This document shows positions 34,952 through 43,771 of a DNA stretch of 54,453 nucleotides, piece after piece. Numbering within the stretch: the stretch's first letter is position 1; each line of letters begins with the position of its first letter. The DNA is from Actinomycetes bacterium (lineage in GTDB: Bacteria; Actinomycetota; Actinomycetes; Mycobacteriales; Mycobacteriaceae), in assembly GCA_023460175.1 (NCBI GenBank), contig JAEWRC010000054.1, positions 1 through 54,453 of the forward strand, in the 5' to 3' direction. The notes under the pieces are model-generated. The model searched no databases. It saw only the letters and a list, made by a program, of their open reading frames with translations, and was not told the origin of the DNA. A program made the position numbers and the translations under genes.

Positions 34952-35761
34952 TCAGACCTTCTTCGTCGTCCCGTAGTAGGCCTGAATGGCATCGGAGACA
35001 TCGGTCGAACGGGTCAGCACCGCGTAGGACCGGATGAACGATTCACCCACGCAGCCGTCGATCTTGATCTGGAAGCCGTTGATCGACACCCACGGTTCGG
35101 CGCCCTTGTACTCCTTCTTGGTCACCGGGACGATGTGGATGATGCCCGGCTTGAGGCCGATCGCGATGCCGCCGCTGATCGGCGTCGACAGCACCGGTGC
35201 GATCCCGTCGGCGATCACACCGGCGCTGTCGATGCCCAGCAGGCCGATCGACGGCGTCATGCCCACGCTGCCGGTGAGCGTCACGCCGTTGGAGGTGCTC
35301 ATGTCGATACCGCAACCCACGTGATAGCCGACCTCGAGGACGCCCTCGGGAACCTCGCCGTCATCACCGGGGCCACTCACCGATCCGTTGAAGACCCCGG
35401 CCACCTCGTAGCTGCGCGAGGACAGCGCGGTGGTCAGCGGCGCGATGGGACGCAGGACCTCATCGGTGGCGCCGACGGTCAGCGTCCAGCCGTCGGGTGC
35501 TTCGGAGGTCGCCGGCGGCGCGGAGACGACCACGGCCTCATCGACGGGCGGGGCCTCCCCTGGAGGCAACTCGCCCGGTTCCACCGCCACCGCCGGATCC
35601 ACCTGCGCCGCAGCGGGATCCGCCGGGTCGACGGGCACCGCCGCGGCCGCGACGTCGACGCCGGGTTCCGGCGCGGGTTCGGGTTCGGCGCCCGCGGGTG
35701 GGGCCGACACCATCAGGAACAAACCCGCTACGACCACGGCGAAGCGACGACCAAGGATCAC
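34952..35761 (-). CDS. MspA family porin with Pro/acid-rich N-terminal extension
   Basis: A 269-residue exported protein. A signal peptide (RRFAVVVAGLFLMVSAPPAGA) is followed by about 65 residues rich in Pro, Ala, Glu and Asp, then an MspA-type domain: GWTLTVGATDE, LEVGYHVGCGIDMS, KPGIIHIVPVTKKEYKG, and IKIDGCVGESFIRSYA. Two cysteines in the barrel region may pair. MspA proteins form octameric outer-membrane channels for small hydrophilic nutrients; this member belongs to the divergent branch also seen in other mycolic-acid bacteria. The GTG at 35761 has GGAGGG seven bases upstream, which decides the start. Confidence 0.85.
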   Translation of the reverse strand: MILGRRFAVVVAGLFLMVSAPPAGAEPEPAPEPGVDVAAAAVPVDPADPAAAQVDPAVAVEPGELPPGEAPPVDEAVVVSAPPATSEAPDGWTLTVGATDEVLRPIAPLTTALSSRSYEVAGVFNGSVSGPGDDGEVPEGVLEVGYHVGCGIDMSTSNGVTLTGSVGMTPSIGLLGIDSAGVIADGIAPVLSTPISGGIAIGLKPGIIHIVPVTKKEYKGAEPWVSINGFQIKIDGCVGESFIRSYAVLTRSTDVSDAIQAYYGTTKKV

Positions 35762-35874
35762 GATGCAGCCCTCCCGGGCGCGCAGTCGGCTCCGTCGCCC
35801 CGATGCAACGACCCGTGGCGCCCCTTTCCGGAACTTACCTGCATCGCAGGTGGGCCCGGGCAGGTGGTTCCCGC

Positions 35875-36723
35875 TCAGGTGGGCAAGCGCAGCACGAAAC
35901 CGCTTTCCAGAGCCACCCACAGCGCGCCGTCGGGTCCGATCGCCATCCCGTGGGGTTCGCTGCCCGACGGCAGATCGAACGTGACGGTCTCACCGTCGGC
36001 GTCGACGCGGGCCAACTGATCGCTGCCCCACAAACTGACCCAGACGCCGCCGGCCGGGTCGGCCACCACGGCGTGCGGTTTGCCGGGCATATCGAGTTCC
36101 TGCATGGCCTCGTCCAACGGGATGCGGCCGAGTTTCTCGGCGAGGATCTCGGTGAACCACACGGCGTCGTCGTGGGTGGTGGCGATGCCGACCGGGCCGG
36201 CGCTCGGGGTGGGCAGTTTGCGGACGGTGAGTTCGCCGTCGAGGTCCAGCCGGCCGATCGCGTTGCCCTGGTTCAGCGTGAACCACACCGCGCGGTCGGG
36301 GCCGGTGACGATCATCGAGGGCATCCCGCCGACGGCCTGCTCGACGGAGATCTCCCCGTCGGTGGTGATTCGGCCGACGGTGCCCGAGGTCATGTCGGTG
36401 AACCAGAGACAGCCATCGGGGCCGTTGGTGATGCCGAACGGCATACTGCCCTCGCCCAACTCGTACTCGCTGAATTCACCGTCGACCGTGACCCGGCCGA
36501 TGCGCCCGTCACCGGCGCGGGTGAACCACAGCGCGCCGTCGGGGCCGGCGACGATGTTGGACGGCTTGGCGTCGGGCGCCACCGGGAAGATGTCGACGAC
36601 ACCGTCGGCACCGACCCGCGCGATCTCGCCGCTGTGCACCAGGGTCACCCACACCCGCCGGTCCGGGCCCGCGGTCAAGCCGTACGGTCCGCCGGCCAGC
36701 GCGACGGTCAGAGCGTCGCTCAC
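35875..36723 (-). CDS. Virginiamycin B lyase (streptogramin lyase)-like beta-propeller
   Basis: A 282-residue seven-bladed propeller with repeated GPDGALWFT-type blade motifs (near 60, 101, 141, 183, 222 and 263), matching Vgb, the enzyme that linearises type B streptogramins. By recall of the staphylococcal enzyme, His217, Glu256 and His258 match its His228, Glu268 and His270, but the place of Glu284 seems to be Leu272 with Glu next to it, so activity is uncertain. No signal peptide: cytoplasmic. Its ATG overlaps the glgP stop (ATGA), so it is made together with glycogen phosphorylase. Many such propellers do not degrade antibiotics. Confidence 0.85.
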   Translation of the reverse strand: MSDALTVALAGGPYGLTAGPDRRVWVTLVHSGEIARVGADGVVDIFPVAPDAKPSNIVAGPDGALWFTRAGDGRIGRVTVDGEFSEYELGEGSMPFGITNGPDGCLWFTDMTSGTVGRITTDGEISVEQAVGGMPSMIVTGPDRAVWFTLNQGNAIGRLDLDGELTVRKLPTPSAGPVGIATTHDDAVWFTEILAEKLGRIPLDEAMQELDMPGKPHAVVADPAGGVWVSLWGSDQLARVDADGETVTFDLPSGSEPHGMAIGPDGALWVALESGFVLRLPT

Positions 36724-39284
36724 GCCAGCGTCACCAATCCGAGTTCGTTGTCGCCGGCGAGCAATTCGTGCCGCGGCAACACCCGCACGGTGTAACCCAC
36801 CGAACCGGCGACCGGCAGCGCAACCTCCGCGGTGAACAGCTCCCCGCCCTCACCGGCACCGGTGTGGCTCATGGCCACCGTCACCGGCTCCAGCAACGAA
36901 TCGGTGCCATCCACCCGTCCCAGCACGGCCTGGACGTCCACCTCGTCGGGCCGCAACCCGGCCAGCTGCACCGTCGCGGTCAGGGTCAGCTCCGAGCCCA
37001 GCAGCGGGGTGTCCGGCAGCCCGGTGGCGTCGACGTCGGCGATCGCGATCTGCGGCCAGGCCGCCTCGGCGCGCTGCCGGTAGGCGGTGAGGCTGCGCGC
37101 GGGCTCGAACGACGAGCCGGCGGTGCGCCGGAACGACTGCGCGGCCGGCGCGTAGTACTGCTCGGTGTAGTCGCGCACCATCCGCGAGGCCAGCACCTTG
37201 GGGCCGAGGACCTGCAGGGTGTGGCGCACCATCTCGACCCAGCGGGTGGGCACACCGGCGTCGTCGCGGTCGTAGAAGTTCGGCGTGACCGACCCGGACA
37301 GCAGGTCGTAGAGGGCGGCGGCCTCGAGATCGTCGCGGCGGGTCTCGTCGGCCACCCCGCCGGCGGTCGGGATCTCCCAGCCGTTCTGGCCGTCGTACCA
37401 CTCGTCCCACCAGCCGTCGCGGATCGACAGGTTCAACCCACCGTTGAGCGCGCTCTTCATGCCGGAGGTGCCGCAGGCCTCGAGCGGCCGCAGCGGATTG
37501 TTCAGCCAGACGTCGCAGCCCCAGTAGAGCAGCCGGGCCATCGACATGTCGTAGTCCGGCAGGAACGCGATGCGGTGCCGCACCTCGTGGCGGTCGGCGA
37601 ACCGCACCACCTGCTGGATCAGCGCCTTGCCGCCGTCGTCGGCCGGGTGCGACTTGCCCGCGACGATCAGCTGCACCGGGCGACTCTCGTCGAGCAGCAG
37701 CGCCTCGAGCCGCTCGGGGTCGCGCAGCATCAGCGTCAGCCGCTTGTAGGTGGGCACCCGGCGGGCGAACCCGATGGTCAGCACGTCCTTGTCGAAGGCC
37801 GTCGGGATCCAGCCGAGTTCGGCGTCGGTGGCGCCGCGCTCCAGCCAGGACCGGCGCAGCCGGGCCCGCACGTCCTCGATCAGCAGCGCGCGCAGCTCAC
37901 AGCGGATCTGCCAGAGCCGGCTCGCGTCGACCTGCTGGACCCGCAGCCAGGTGTCGGGATCGCCCAGCGAGTCGTCGCCGGCCAGCTCGAACGCCAGGTC
38001 GATCCACGGCGGGGCGGCCCAGGTGGGCGCGTGCACGCCGTTGGTCACCGAACCGATCGGCACCTCGTCCTGGTCGAAACCGGGCCACAGCTCGCTGAAC
38101 ATCGACCGGCTGACCTCGCCGTGCAGCAGCGAGACCCCGTTGGCCCGCTGGGCCAGACGCAACCCCATGTGGGCCATGTTGAACTTCGTCGGATCGTCTT
38201 CGGCGCCGAACTCGATCACCCGGTCCAGCGCGACGCCGGGCAGCAGCGGATTGGGCCGGTCGTCGGCGAAGTAGCGCCGCACCATCTCGGTCGGGAACCG
38301 GTCGATGCCGGCGGGCACCGGGGTGTGGGTGGTGAACACAGTGCTCGACCGCACCACCGTCAGCGCGGTGTCGAAATCCAGTCCGGACGACGCGATGTAC
38401 TCGCGGATCCGCTCCACCCCGAGGAAGCCGGCGTGGCCCTCGTTCATGTGGTAGACCTCGGGATCCGGGAGGCCCTCGATGGCGGTGTAGGCGCGCACCG
38501 CGCGGATGCCGCCGATGCCGGCCAGGATCTCCTGTTTGATGCGGTGTTCCTGGTCACCGCCGTAGAGCCGGTCGGTCACCCCGCGCATGTCGTGCTCGTT
38601 CTCCGGGATGTCGGAGTCGAGCAGCAGCAGCGGCACCCGGCCCACCTGGGCCACCCAGATGCGGGCCCGCAACTGGGCACCGGCCGGCATCGTCAGGTCC
38701 ACCAGCGCGGGATTGCCGGCCGCATCGGCGAGCAGCCGCAGCGGCAGCCCGTGCGGGTCCAGCGACGGGTAGGTCTCGTGCTGCCAGCCCTCGGCGGTCA
38801 GCGACTGCCGGAAGTACCCCGAGCGGTAGAGCAGGCCGACCGCGATCAGCGGCAGGCCCAGGTCCGAGGCCGACTTCAGGTGGTCGCCGGCCAGGATGCC
38901 CAGCCCGCCGGAGTAGTTGGGCAGCACCGTGGCCACGCCGAACTCCATGGAGAAGTACGCGATCCCGGTCGGCAGGTCGTCCGAGGACTGTTGCTGGTAC
39001 CACAGCGGCCGGCTCAGGTAGTGCTCGAGATCGCTGCTCACGGCGTCCAGCCGGGTGACGAACTCGTCGTCGCCGGCCAGTTCGTCGAGCCGCTGCGGGC
39101 TCACCGCGCCGAGCAGCGCCACCGGATCGCCGCCGGAGCCGCGCCACAGCTCGTCGTCGATCGTCGCGAACAGGTCCTGGGTGGGTTTGTCCCACGACCA
39201 GCGCAGGTTGGTCGACAGCTGGGCGAGGGCGGCGAGCCGCTGCGGCAGGTGTGCACGGACGGTGAACCGGCGGAGGGCTTTCAC
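36720..39284 (-). CDS. glgP: Glycogen/alpha-glucan phosphorylase
   Basis: An 854-residue PLP enzyme releasing glucose-1-phosphate from alpha-1,4-glucans; homologue of Rv1328. Features include WSWDKPTQDLF near the N-terminus, YFSMEFGVATVLPNYSGGLGILAGDH, HMNEGH, and the C-terminal PLP region PLEACGTSGMKSALNGGLNLSIRDGWWDEWYDG, where Lys of SGMKS holds PLP. It is of the short GT35 type common in actinobacteria. The GTG at 39284 is preferred to an ATG at 39305; TAGGGT lies eight bases upstream, suggesting a leaderless transcript. Divergent from glgE. Confidence 0.95.
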   Translation of the reverse strand: MKALRRFTVRAHLPQRLAALAQLSTNLRWSWDKPTQDLFATIDDELWRGSGGDPVALLGAVSPQRLDELAGDDEFVTRLDAVSSDLEHYLSRPLWYQQQSSDDLPTGIAYFSMEFGVATVLPNYSGGLGILAGDHLKSASDLGLPLIAVGLLYRSGYFRQSLTAEGWQHETYPSLDPHGLPLRLLADAAGNPALVDLTMPAGAQLRARIWVAQVGRVPLLLLDSDIPENEHDMRGVTDRLYGGDQEHRIKQEILAGIGGIRAVRAYTAIEGLPDPEVYHMNEGHAGFLGVERIREYIASSGLDFDTALTVVRSSTVFTTHTPVPAGIDRFPTEMVRRYFADDRPNPLLPGVALDRVIEFGAEDDPTKFNMAHMGLRLAQRANGVSLLHGEVSRSMFSELWPGFDQDEVPIGSVTNGVHAPTWAAPPWIDLAFELAGDDSLGDPDTWLRVQQVDASRLWQIRCELRALLIEDVRARLRRSWLERGATDAELGWIPTAFDKDVLTIGFARRVPTYKRLTLMLRDPERLEALLLDESRPVQLIVAGKSHPADDGGKALIQQVVRFADRHEVRHRIAFLPDYDMSMARLLYWGCDVWLNNPLRPLEACGTSGMKSALNGGLNLSIRDGWWDEWYDGQNGWEIPTAGGVADETRRDDLEAAALYDLLSGSVTPNFYDRDDAGVPTRWVEMVRHTLQVLGPKVLASRMVRDYTEQYYAPAAQSFRRTAGSSFEPARSLTAYRQRAEAAWPQIAIADVDATGLPDTPLLGSELTLTATVQLAGLRPDEVDVQAVLGRVDGTDSLLEPVTVAMSHTGAGEGGELFTAEVALPVAGSVGYTVRVLPRHELLAGDNELGLVTLA

Positions 39285-39458
39285 GCATCGATACCCTACC
39301 GACATTTACCGGACCTGCAGTGCCGTCGCCGGGTCGCTTGCCACCCCTTCGCGCACCGCGACCATTACGGTGTGAAGAACGCGCGAAGTGGTTAAACCGA
39401 AGACCAGCAGGGACAGTGCAGACCCTTCCGTAGCCGCCTACACCAAAGGAGCGCATGA
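39285..39458. promoter_or_regulatory. Divergent glgP/glgE promoter region
   Basis: It holds the glgP -10 (TAGGGT on the minus strand, eight bases before the GTG) and the glgE ribosome site AAAGGA at 39445-39450. No extended palindrome was seen. Confidence 0.4.
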
Positions 39459-41528
39459 GTGTCCGGTCGCATCGAGATCGATGACGTCGCGCCCGCAGTG
39501 TCCGGAGGCAGGTTCCCGGCGAAGGCGGTCGTGGGTGAGGTGGTCCCGGTCAGCGCCACGGTGTGGCGGGAGGGCCACGACGCGGTGGCGGCCACCCTGG
39601 TGGTCCGCTACCACGGCACCCACTACCCAGCCCTGGGGAAGGGCCCGGTACCGGCGAGCACCGACGCCACCCCGGCCCCGCCGGCCGCGCGCCGCAAGCC
39701 GCAGTTGTTGCCGATGGCCACCGGCGCCAACCCCGATGTGGTGCACGGCCAGTTCATTCCCGACGAAGTCGGGCTGTGGACGTTCCGGGTCGACGGGTGG
39801 GGTGATCCGCTGACCACGTGGCGCCGGGCGGTGGTCGCCAAGCTCGAGGCCGGGCAGAGCGAGACCGAGCTGTCCAACGACCTGCTGGTCGGCGCGCAAC
39901 TGCTGGACCGCGCGGCCACCGGGGTGCCCCGGGAACTGCGCGCGCCGCTGCAGGCCGCCGCGAAAGCACTGCGCGAGCCCGGCGACCCGACCGAGCGCGC
40001 GGCGCGCGCGCTGTCCGACGAGGTGACCGTCCTGGTGGCGCAGTATCCACTGCGCGAATTACTCACCCGCGGTGAACAATTCGGGATCTGGGTGGACCGG
40101 CCCGCCGCCCGGTTCGCGGCCTGGTACGAAATGTTCCCCCGCTCGACCGGCGGCTGGGACGCCGACGGGCGGCCCGTGCACGGCACCTTCACCACCGCCA
40201 CCAAGGCGCTGCCGCGGATCGCCCGGATGGGGTTCGACGTGGTGTACCTGCCGCCCATCCATCCCATCGGCAAGGTGCACCGCAAGGGCCGCAACAACAC
40301 CGTGACCGCCGCACCGGGCGACGTCGGCTCGCCGTGGGCCATCGGCAGCGACGAGGGCGGCCACGACGCCGTGCACCCCGATCTCGGCACCCTGGACGAC
40401 TTCGACGAATTCGTCGGCGCGGCAAGGGACCTGGGCCTGGAGGTCGCCCTCGACCTGGCACTGCAGTGCGCACCGGATCACCCGTGGGCCGTCGAGCACC
40501 GCCAGTGGTTCACCGAGTTGCCCGACGGCACCATCGCCTACGCGGAGAATCCGCCGAAGAAGTACCAGGACATCTACCCGCTGAACTTCGACAACGACCC
40601 GGCCGGCCTCTACAACGAGGTGCTGCGCGTGGTCAAGCACTGGATCGCCCACGGCGTCAAGATCTTCCGGGTCGACAATCCGCACACCAAGCCGCCGAAC
40701 TTCTGGGCCTGGCTGATCGCCGAGGCCAAGCGCGTCGACCCCGACGTGCTGTTCCTGTCCGAGGCGTTCACCCGGCCGGCCCGCCTCTACGGGTTGGCCA
40801 AACTCGGCTTCACCCAGTCCTACAGCTACTTCACTTGGCGGACCGCGAAGTGGGAGCTCACCGAGTTCGGCAACCAGATCGCCGAATTCGCCGACGTCGC
40901 CCGGCCCAACCTGTTCGTCAACACCCCGGACATCCTGCACGAGAGCCTGCAGCACGGCGGTCCGGGCATGTTCGCCATCCGCGCGGTGCTGGCCTCGACC
41001 ATGAGCCCGCTGTGGGGTGTCTACTCCGGTTTTGAGCTGTTCGAGGGCCAACCGGTGCGCGAGGGCAGCGAGGAGTACCTCGACTCGGAGAAGTACGAGC
41101 TGCGCCCGCGGGATTTCGACGCCGCGGTGGCCGAGGGGCGTTCCCTCGAGCCGTTCATCACCCAGCTCAACGAGACCCGCCGGCTGCATCCGGCCCTGCG
41201 GGAGATGCGCACCATCAGATTCCACCACATCGACAACGACGCGCTGCTTGCCTACAGCAAGTTCGATCCGATCACCGGCGACTGCGTGCTGGTGGTGGTG
41301 GCCCTCAACCCGTTCGGGGCCGAGGACGGCACGCTGTGGTTGGACATGGGCGCGCTGGGTATGCACGCCTACGACCGTTTCTGGGTGCGCGACGAGGTCA
41401 GCGGAGAGGAGTACCAGTGGGGTCAGGCCAACTACGTCCGGCTCGACCCGGTCAAGGCGGTCGCCCACATCCTCAACATGCCGCTGATCCCCCCGGAAGC
41501 CCGCCGGACGCTGCTGTACCGCGAGTGA
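39459..41528 (+). CDS. glgE: Maltosyltransferase GlgE (alpha-1,4-glucan:maltose-1-phosphate)
   Basis: A 689-residue GH13_3 enzyme that extends alpha-glucan with maltose from maltose-1-phosphate; homologue of Rv1327c. An N-terminal beta-domain (PAKAVVGEVVPVSATVWREGHD) precedes the catalytic barrel with YLPPIHPIGKVHRKGRNN, the nucleophile aspartate in FRVDNPHTKPPNFW and the acid/base glutamate in LFLSEAFTRP. The GTG at 39459 has AAAGGA about eight bases upstream. glgB follows 26 bases later; together they build branched glucan, also feeding capsule and methylglucose polymers. Confidence 0.97.
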   Translation: MSGRIEIDDVAPAVSGGRFPAKAVVGEVVPVSATVWREGHDAVAATLVVRYHGTHYPALGKGPVPASTDATPAPPAARRKPQLLPMATGANPDVVHGQFIPDEVGLWTFRVDGWGDPLTTWRRAVVAKLEAGQSETELSNDLLVGAQLLDRAATGVPRELRAPLQAAAKALREPGDPTERAARALSDEVTVLVAQYPLRELLTRGEQFGIWVDRPAARFAAWYEMFPRSTGGWDADGRPVHGTFTTATKALPRIARMGFDVVYLPPIHPIGKVHRKGRNNTVTAAPGDVGSPWAIGSDEGGHDAVHPDLGTLDDFDEFVGAARDLGLEVALDLALQCAPDHPWAVEHRQWFTELPDGTIAYAENPPKKYQDIYPLNFDNDPAGLYNEVLRVVKHWIAHGVKIFRVDNPHTKPPNFWAWLIAEAKRVDPDVLFLSEAFTRPARLYGLAKLGFTQSYSYFTWRTAKWELTEFGNQIAEFADVARPNLFVNTPDILHESLQHGGPGMFAIRAVLASTMSPLWGVYSGFELFEGQPVREGSEEYLDSEKYELRPRDFDAAVAEGRSLEPFITQLNETRRLHPALREMRTIRFHHIDNDALLAYSKFDPITGDCVLVVVALNPFGAEDGTLWLDMGALGMHAYDRFWVRDEVSGEEYQWGQANYVRLDPVKAVAHILNMPLIPPEARRTLLYRE

Positions 41529-41554
41529 GCGACGACATGGAAGGACAGGCCCCG

Positions 41555-43765
41555 ATGACCGGCACCGAGACCACCAGCTTGCACCTCGCGCCGGCTCCCG
41601 CCGATCTGCACCGGCTGACGTCTGGCACGCATCACGACCCGCATTCGATCCTGGGCGCCCACGAATACGGCGACCACACGGTGATCCGGGCCTACCGACC
41701 GCACGCGGTGCGCGTCACCGCGCTCATCGGCGGCCGGCGCTACCCGTTGCAGCCCATCGATTCGGGCCTGTTCGCGGTGGCACTGCCCTTCGTCGACCTG
41801 ATCGACTACCGCCTGGAGATCGGCTACCCGACCCCCGACGGCGGGGTGTTCGGCCCGACCGTGGCCGACGGCTACCGCTTCCTGCCCACGCTGGGCGAGG
41901 TGGACCTGCACCTGTTCGCCGAAGGCCGCCACGAGCGGCTGTGGGAGGTCCTGGGCGCGCATCCCCGCTCGTTCGAAACCCCCGACGGCACCGTGGCGGG
42001 CGTGTCCTTCGCGGTGTGGGCGCCGAACGCCAAGGGCGTCAGCCTCATCGGCGACTTCAACCACTGGGACGGCAGCGAGGCGCCGCTGCGCGTGCTGGGT
42101 TCCACCGGCGTCTGGGAGCTGTTCTGGCCCGACTTCCCCGCTGACGGCCTCTACAAGTTCCGCATCCACGGCGCCGACGGCAGCGTCTCCGATCGCGCCG
42201 ACCCGATGGCGTTCGCCACCGAGGTGCCGCCGCAGACCGCGTCCCGGCTGTTCGTCAGCGACTACCGCTGGACCGACGAGCAGTGGATGACTGCGCGCGC
42301 CGCGGGCAATCCGGTGTTCGAGCCGATGAGCACCTACGAGGTGCACCTGGGTTCGTGGCGGCCGGGGCTGTCCTACCGCGAACTCGCCGACGAGCTCACC
42401 GAATACGTTGTGGCTCACGGCTTCACCCACGTCGAATTGCTGCCGGTCGCCGAGCACCCGTTCGGCGGGTCCTGGGGCTACCAGGTGACCTCGTACTACG
42501 CGCCGACCTCGCGGTTCGGTTCGCCCGACGATTTCCGCTACCTGGTCGACGCCCTGCACCGGGCCGGCATCGGCGTCCTCGTCGACTGGGTGCCGGCGCA
42601 CTTTCCCAAGGACGCCTGGGCGCTGGGCCGGTTCGACGGCACCCCGCTCTACGAACACGCCGACCCGCGCCGCGGCGAGCAACTAGACTGGGGCACCTAC
42701 GTTTTCGACTTCGGCCGCCCCGAGGTCCGCAACTTCCTGGTGGCCAACGCGCTGTACTGGCTGCAGGAGTTCCACGTCGACGGCCTGCGCGTGGACGCGG
42801 TGGCGTCCATGCTCTACCTGGACTATTCGCGGCCCGCCGACGACTGGACGCCCAACATCTACGGCGGCCGGGAGAATCTCGAGGCGGTGCAGTTCCTGCA
42901 GGAGATGAACGCCACCGTGCACAAGACCACCCCCGGCATCGTCACCATCGCCGAGGAATCCACCTCCTGGCCCGGCGTGACCCGGCCCACCAGCCTTGGC
43001 GGGCTTGGCTTCTCGATGAAGTGGAACATGGGCTGGATGAACGACACGCTGGACTACATCGGCCGCGACCCGATCTATCGCAGCTATCACCATCACGAGA
43101 TGACGTTCTCGATGCTGTACGCGTTCAGCGAGAACTACGTGCTGCCCATCAGCCACGACGAGGTGGTGCACGGCAAGGGCACGCTGTGGGGCCGGCTACC
43201 GGGCGACGACCACGTCAAGGCCGCCGGACTGCGCAGCCTGCTGGCCTACCAGTGGGCCCATCCCGGCAAGCAATTGCTGTTCATGGGGCAGGAGTTCGGC
43301 CAGCGCGCGGAGTGGTCCGACGAACGCGGCGTCGACTGGTTCCAGCTCGACGAGAACAGTTTCTCGACGGGCATCCAACAGCTGGTGCGGGACATGAACG
43401 GCATCTACCGGGACTCCCCGGCGCTGTGGAGCCAGGACACCAAGCCCGAGGGCTATTCGTGGATCGACGCCAACGACTCGGGCAACAACGTGCTGAGCTT
43501 TCTGCGCTTCGGCGCCGACGGGTCGGTGTTGGCCTGCGTGTTCAACTTCTCCGGCGCCGAGCACGCCAGCTACCGCCTGGGCCTGCCGCATGCCGGCCGC
43601 TGGGGCGAGGTGCTCAACACCGACGCCACGATCTACAACGGGGCCGGCGCGGGCAATTTGGGCGGCGTGGACGCCACCGCCGAGCCGTGGCACGGCCGGC
43701 CCGCCTCGGCGGTGCTGGTGCTGCCCCCGAACTCGGCGCTGTGGCTGAGCCCGGAGACCGACTGA
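41555..43765 (+). CDS. glgB: 1,4-alpha-glucan branching enzyme
   Basis: A 736-residue GH13_9 enzyme introducing alpha-1,6 branches; homologue of Rv1326c. Order of domains: N-terminal beta-domain, CBM48 (VSFAVWAPNAKGVSLIGDFN), catalytic barrel with DGLRVDAVASMLY (nucleophile Asp), IAEEST (acid Glu) and PISHDEVVHGKG, and a C-terminal beta-domain. ATG 41555 has AAGGA nine bases upstream; an in-frame ATG at 41537 is less well placed. It works directly on the product of the adjacent GlgE. Confidence 0.97.
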   Translation: MTGTETTSLHLAPAPADLHRLTSGTHHDPHSILGAHEYGDHTVIRAYRPHAVRVTALIGGRRYPLQPIDSGLFAVALPFVDLIDYRLEIGYPTPDGGVFGPTVADGYRFLPTLGEVDLHLFAEGRHERLWEVLGAHPRSFETPDGTVAGVSFAVWAPNAKGVSLIGDFNHWDGSEAPLRVLGSTGVWELFWPDFPADGLYKFRIHGADGSVSDRADPMAFATEVPPQTASRLFVSDYRWTDEQWMTARAAGNPVFEPMSTYEVHLGSWRPGLSYRELADELTEYVVAHGFTHVELLPVAEHPFGGSWGYQVTSYYAPTSRFGSPDDFRYLVDALHRAGIGVLVDWVPAHFPKDAWALGRFDGTPLYEHADPRRGEQLDWGTYVFDFGRPEVRNFLVANALYWLQEFHVDGLRVDAVASMLYLDYSRPADDWTPNIYGGRENLEAVQFLQEMNATVHKTTPGIVTIAEESTSWPGVTRPTSLGGLGFSMKWNMGWMNDTLDYIGRDPIYRSYHHHEMTFSMLYAFSENYVLPISHDEVVHGKGTLWGRLPGDDHVKAAGLRSLLAYQWAHPGKQLLFMGQEFGQRAEWSDERGVDWFQLDENSFSTGIQQLVRDMNGIYRDSPALWSQDTKPEGYSWIDANDSGNNVLSFLRFGADGSVLACVFNFSGAEHASYRLGLPHAGRWGEVLNTDATIYNGAGAGNLGGVDATAEPWHGRPASAVLVLPPNSALWLSPETD

Positions 43766-43771
43766 CGTCGG

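Noticed and set aside
36768..39395. 875-residue plus-strand open frame
   Set aside because: Antisense of glgP; sequence is repetitive Gln/Arg/Val/Gly without structure. It also runs across the glgP promoter.
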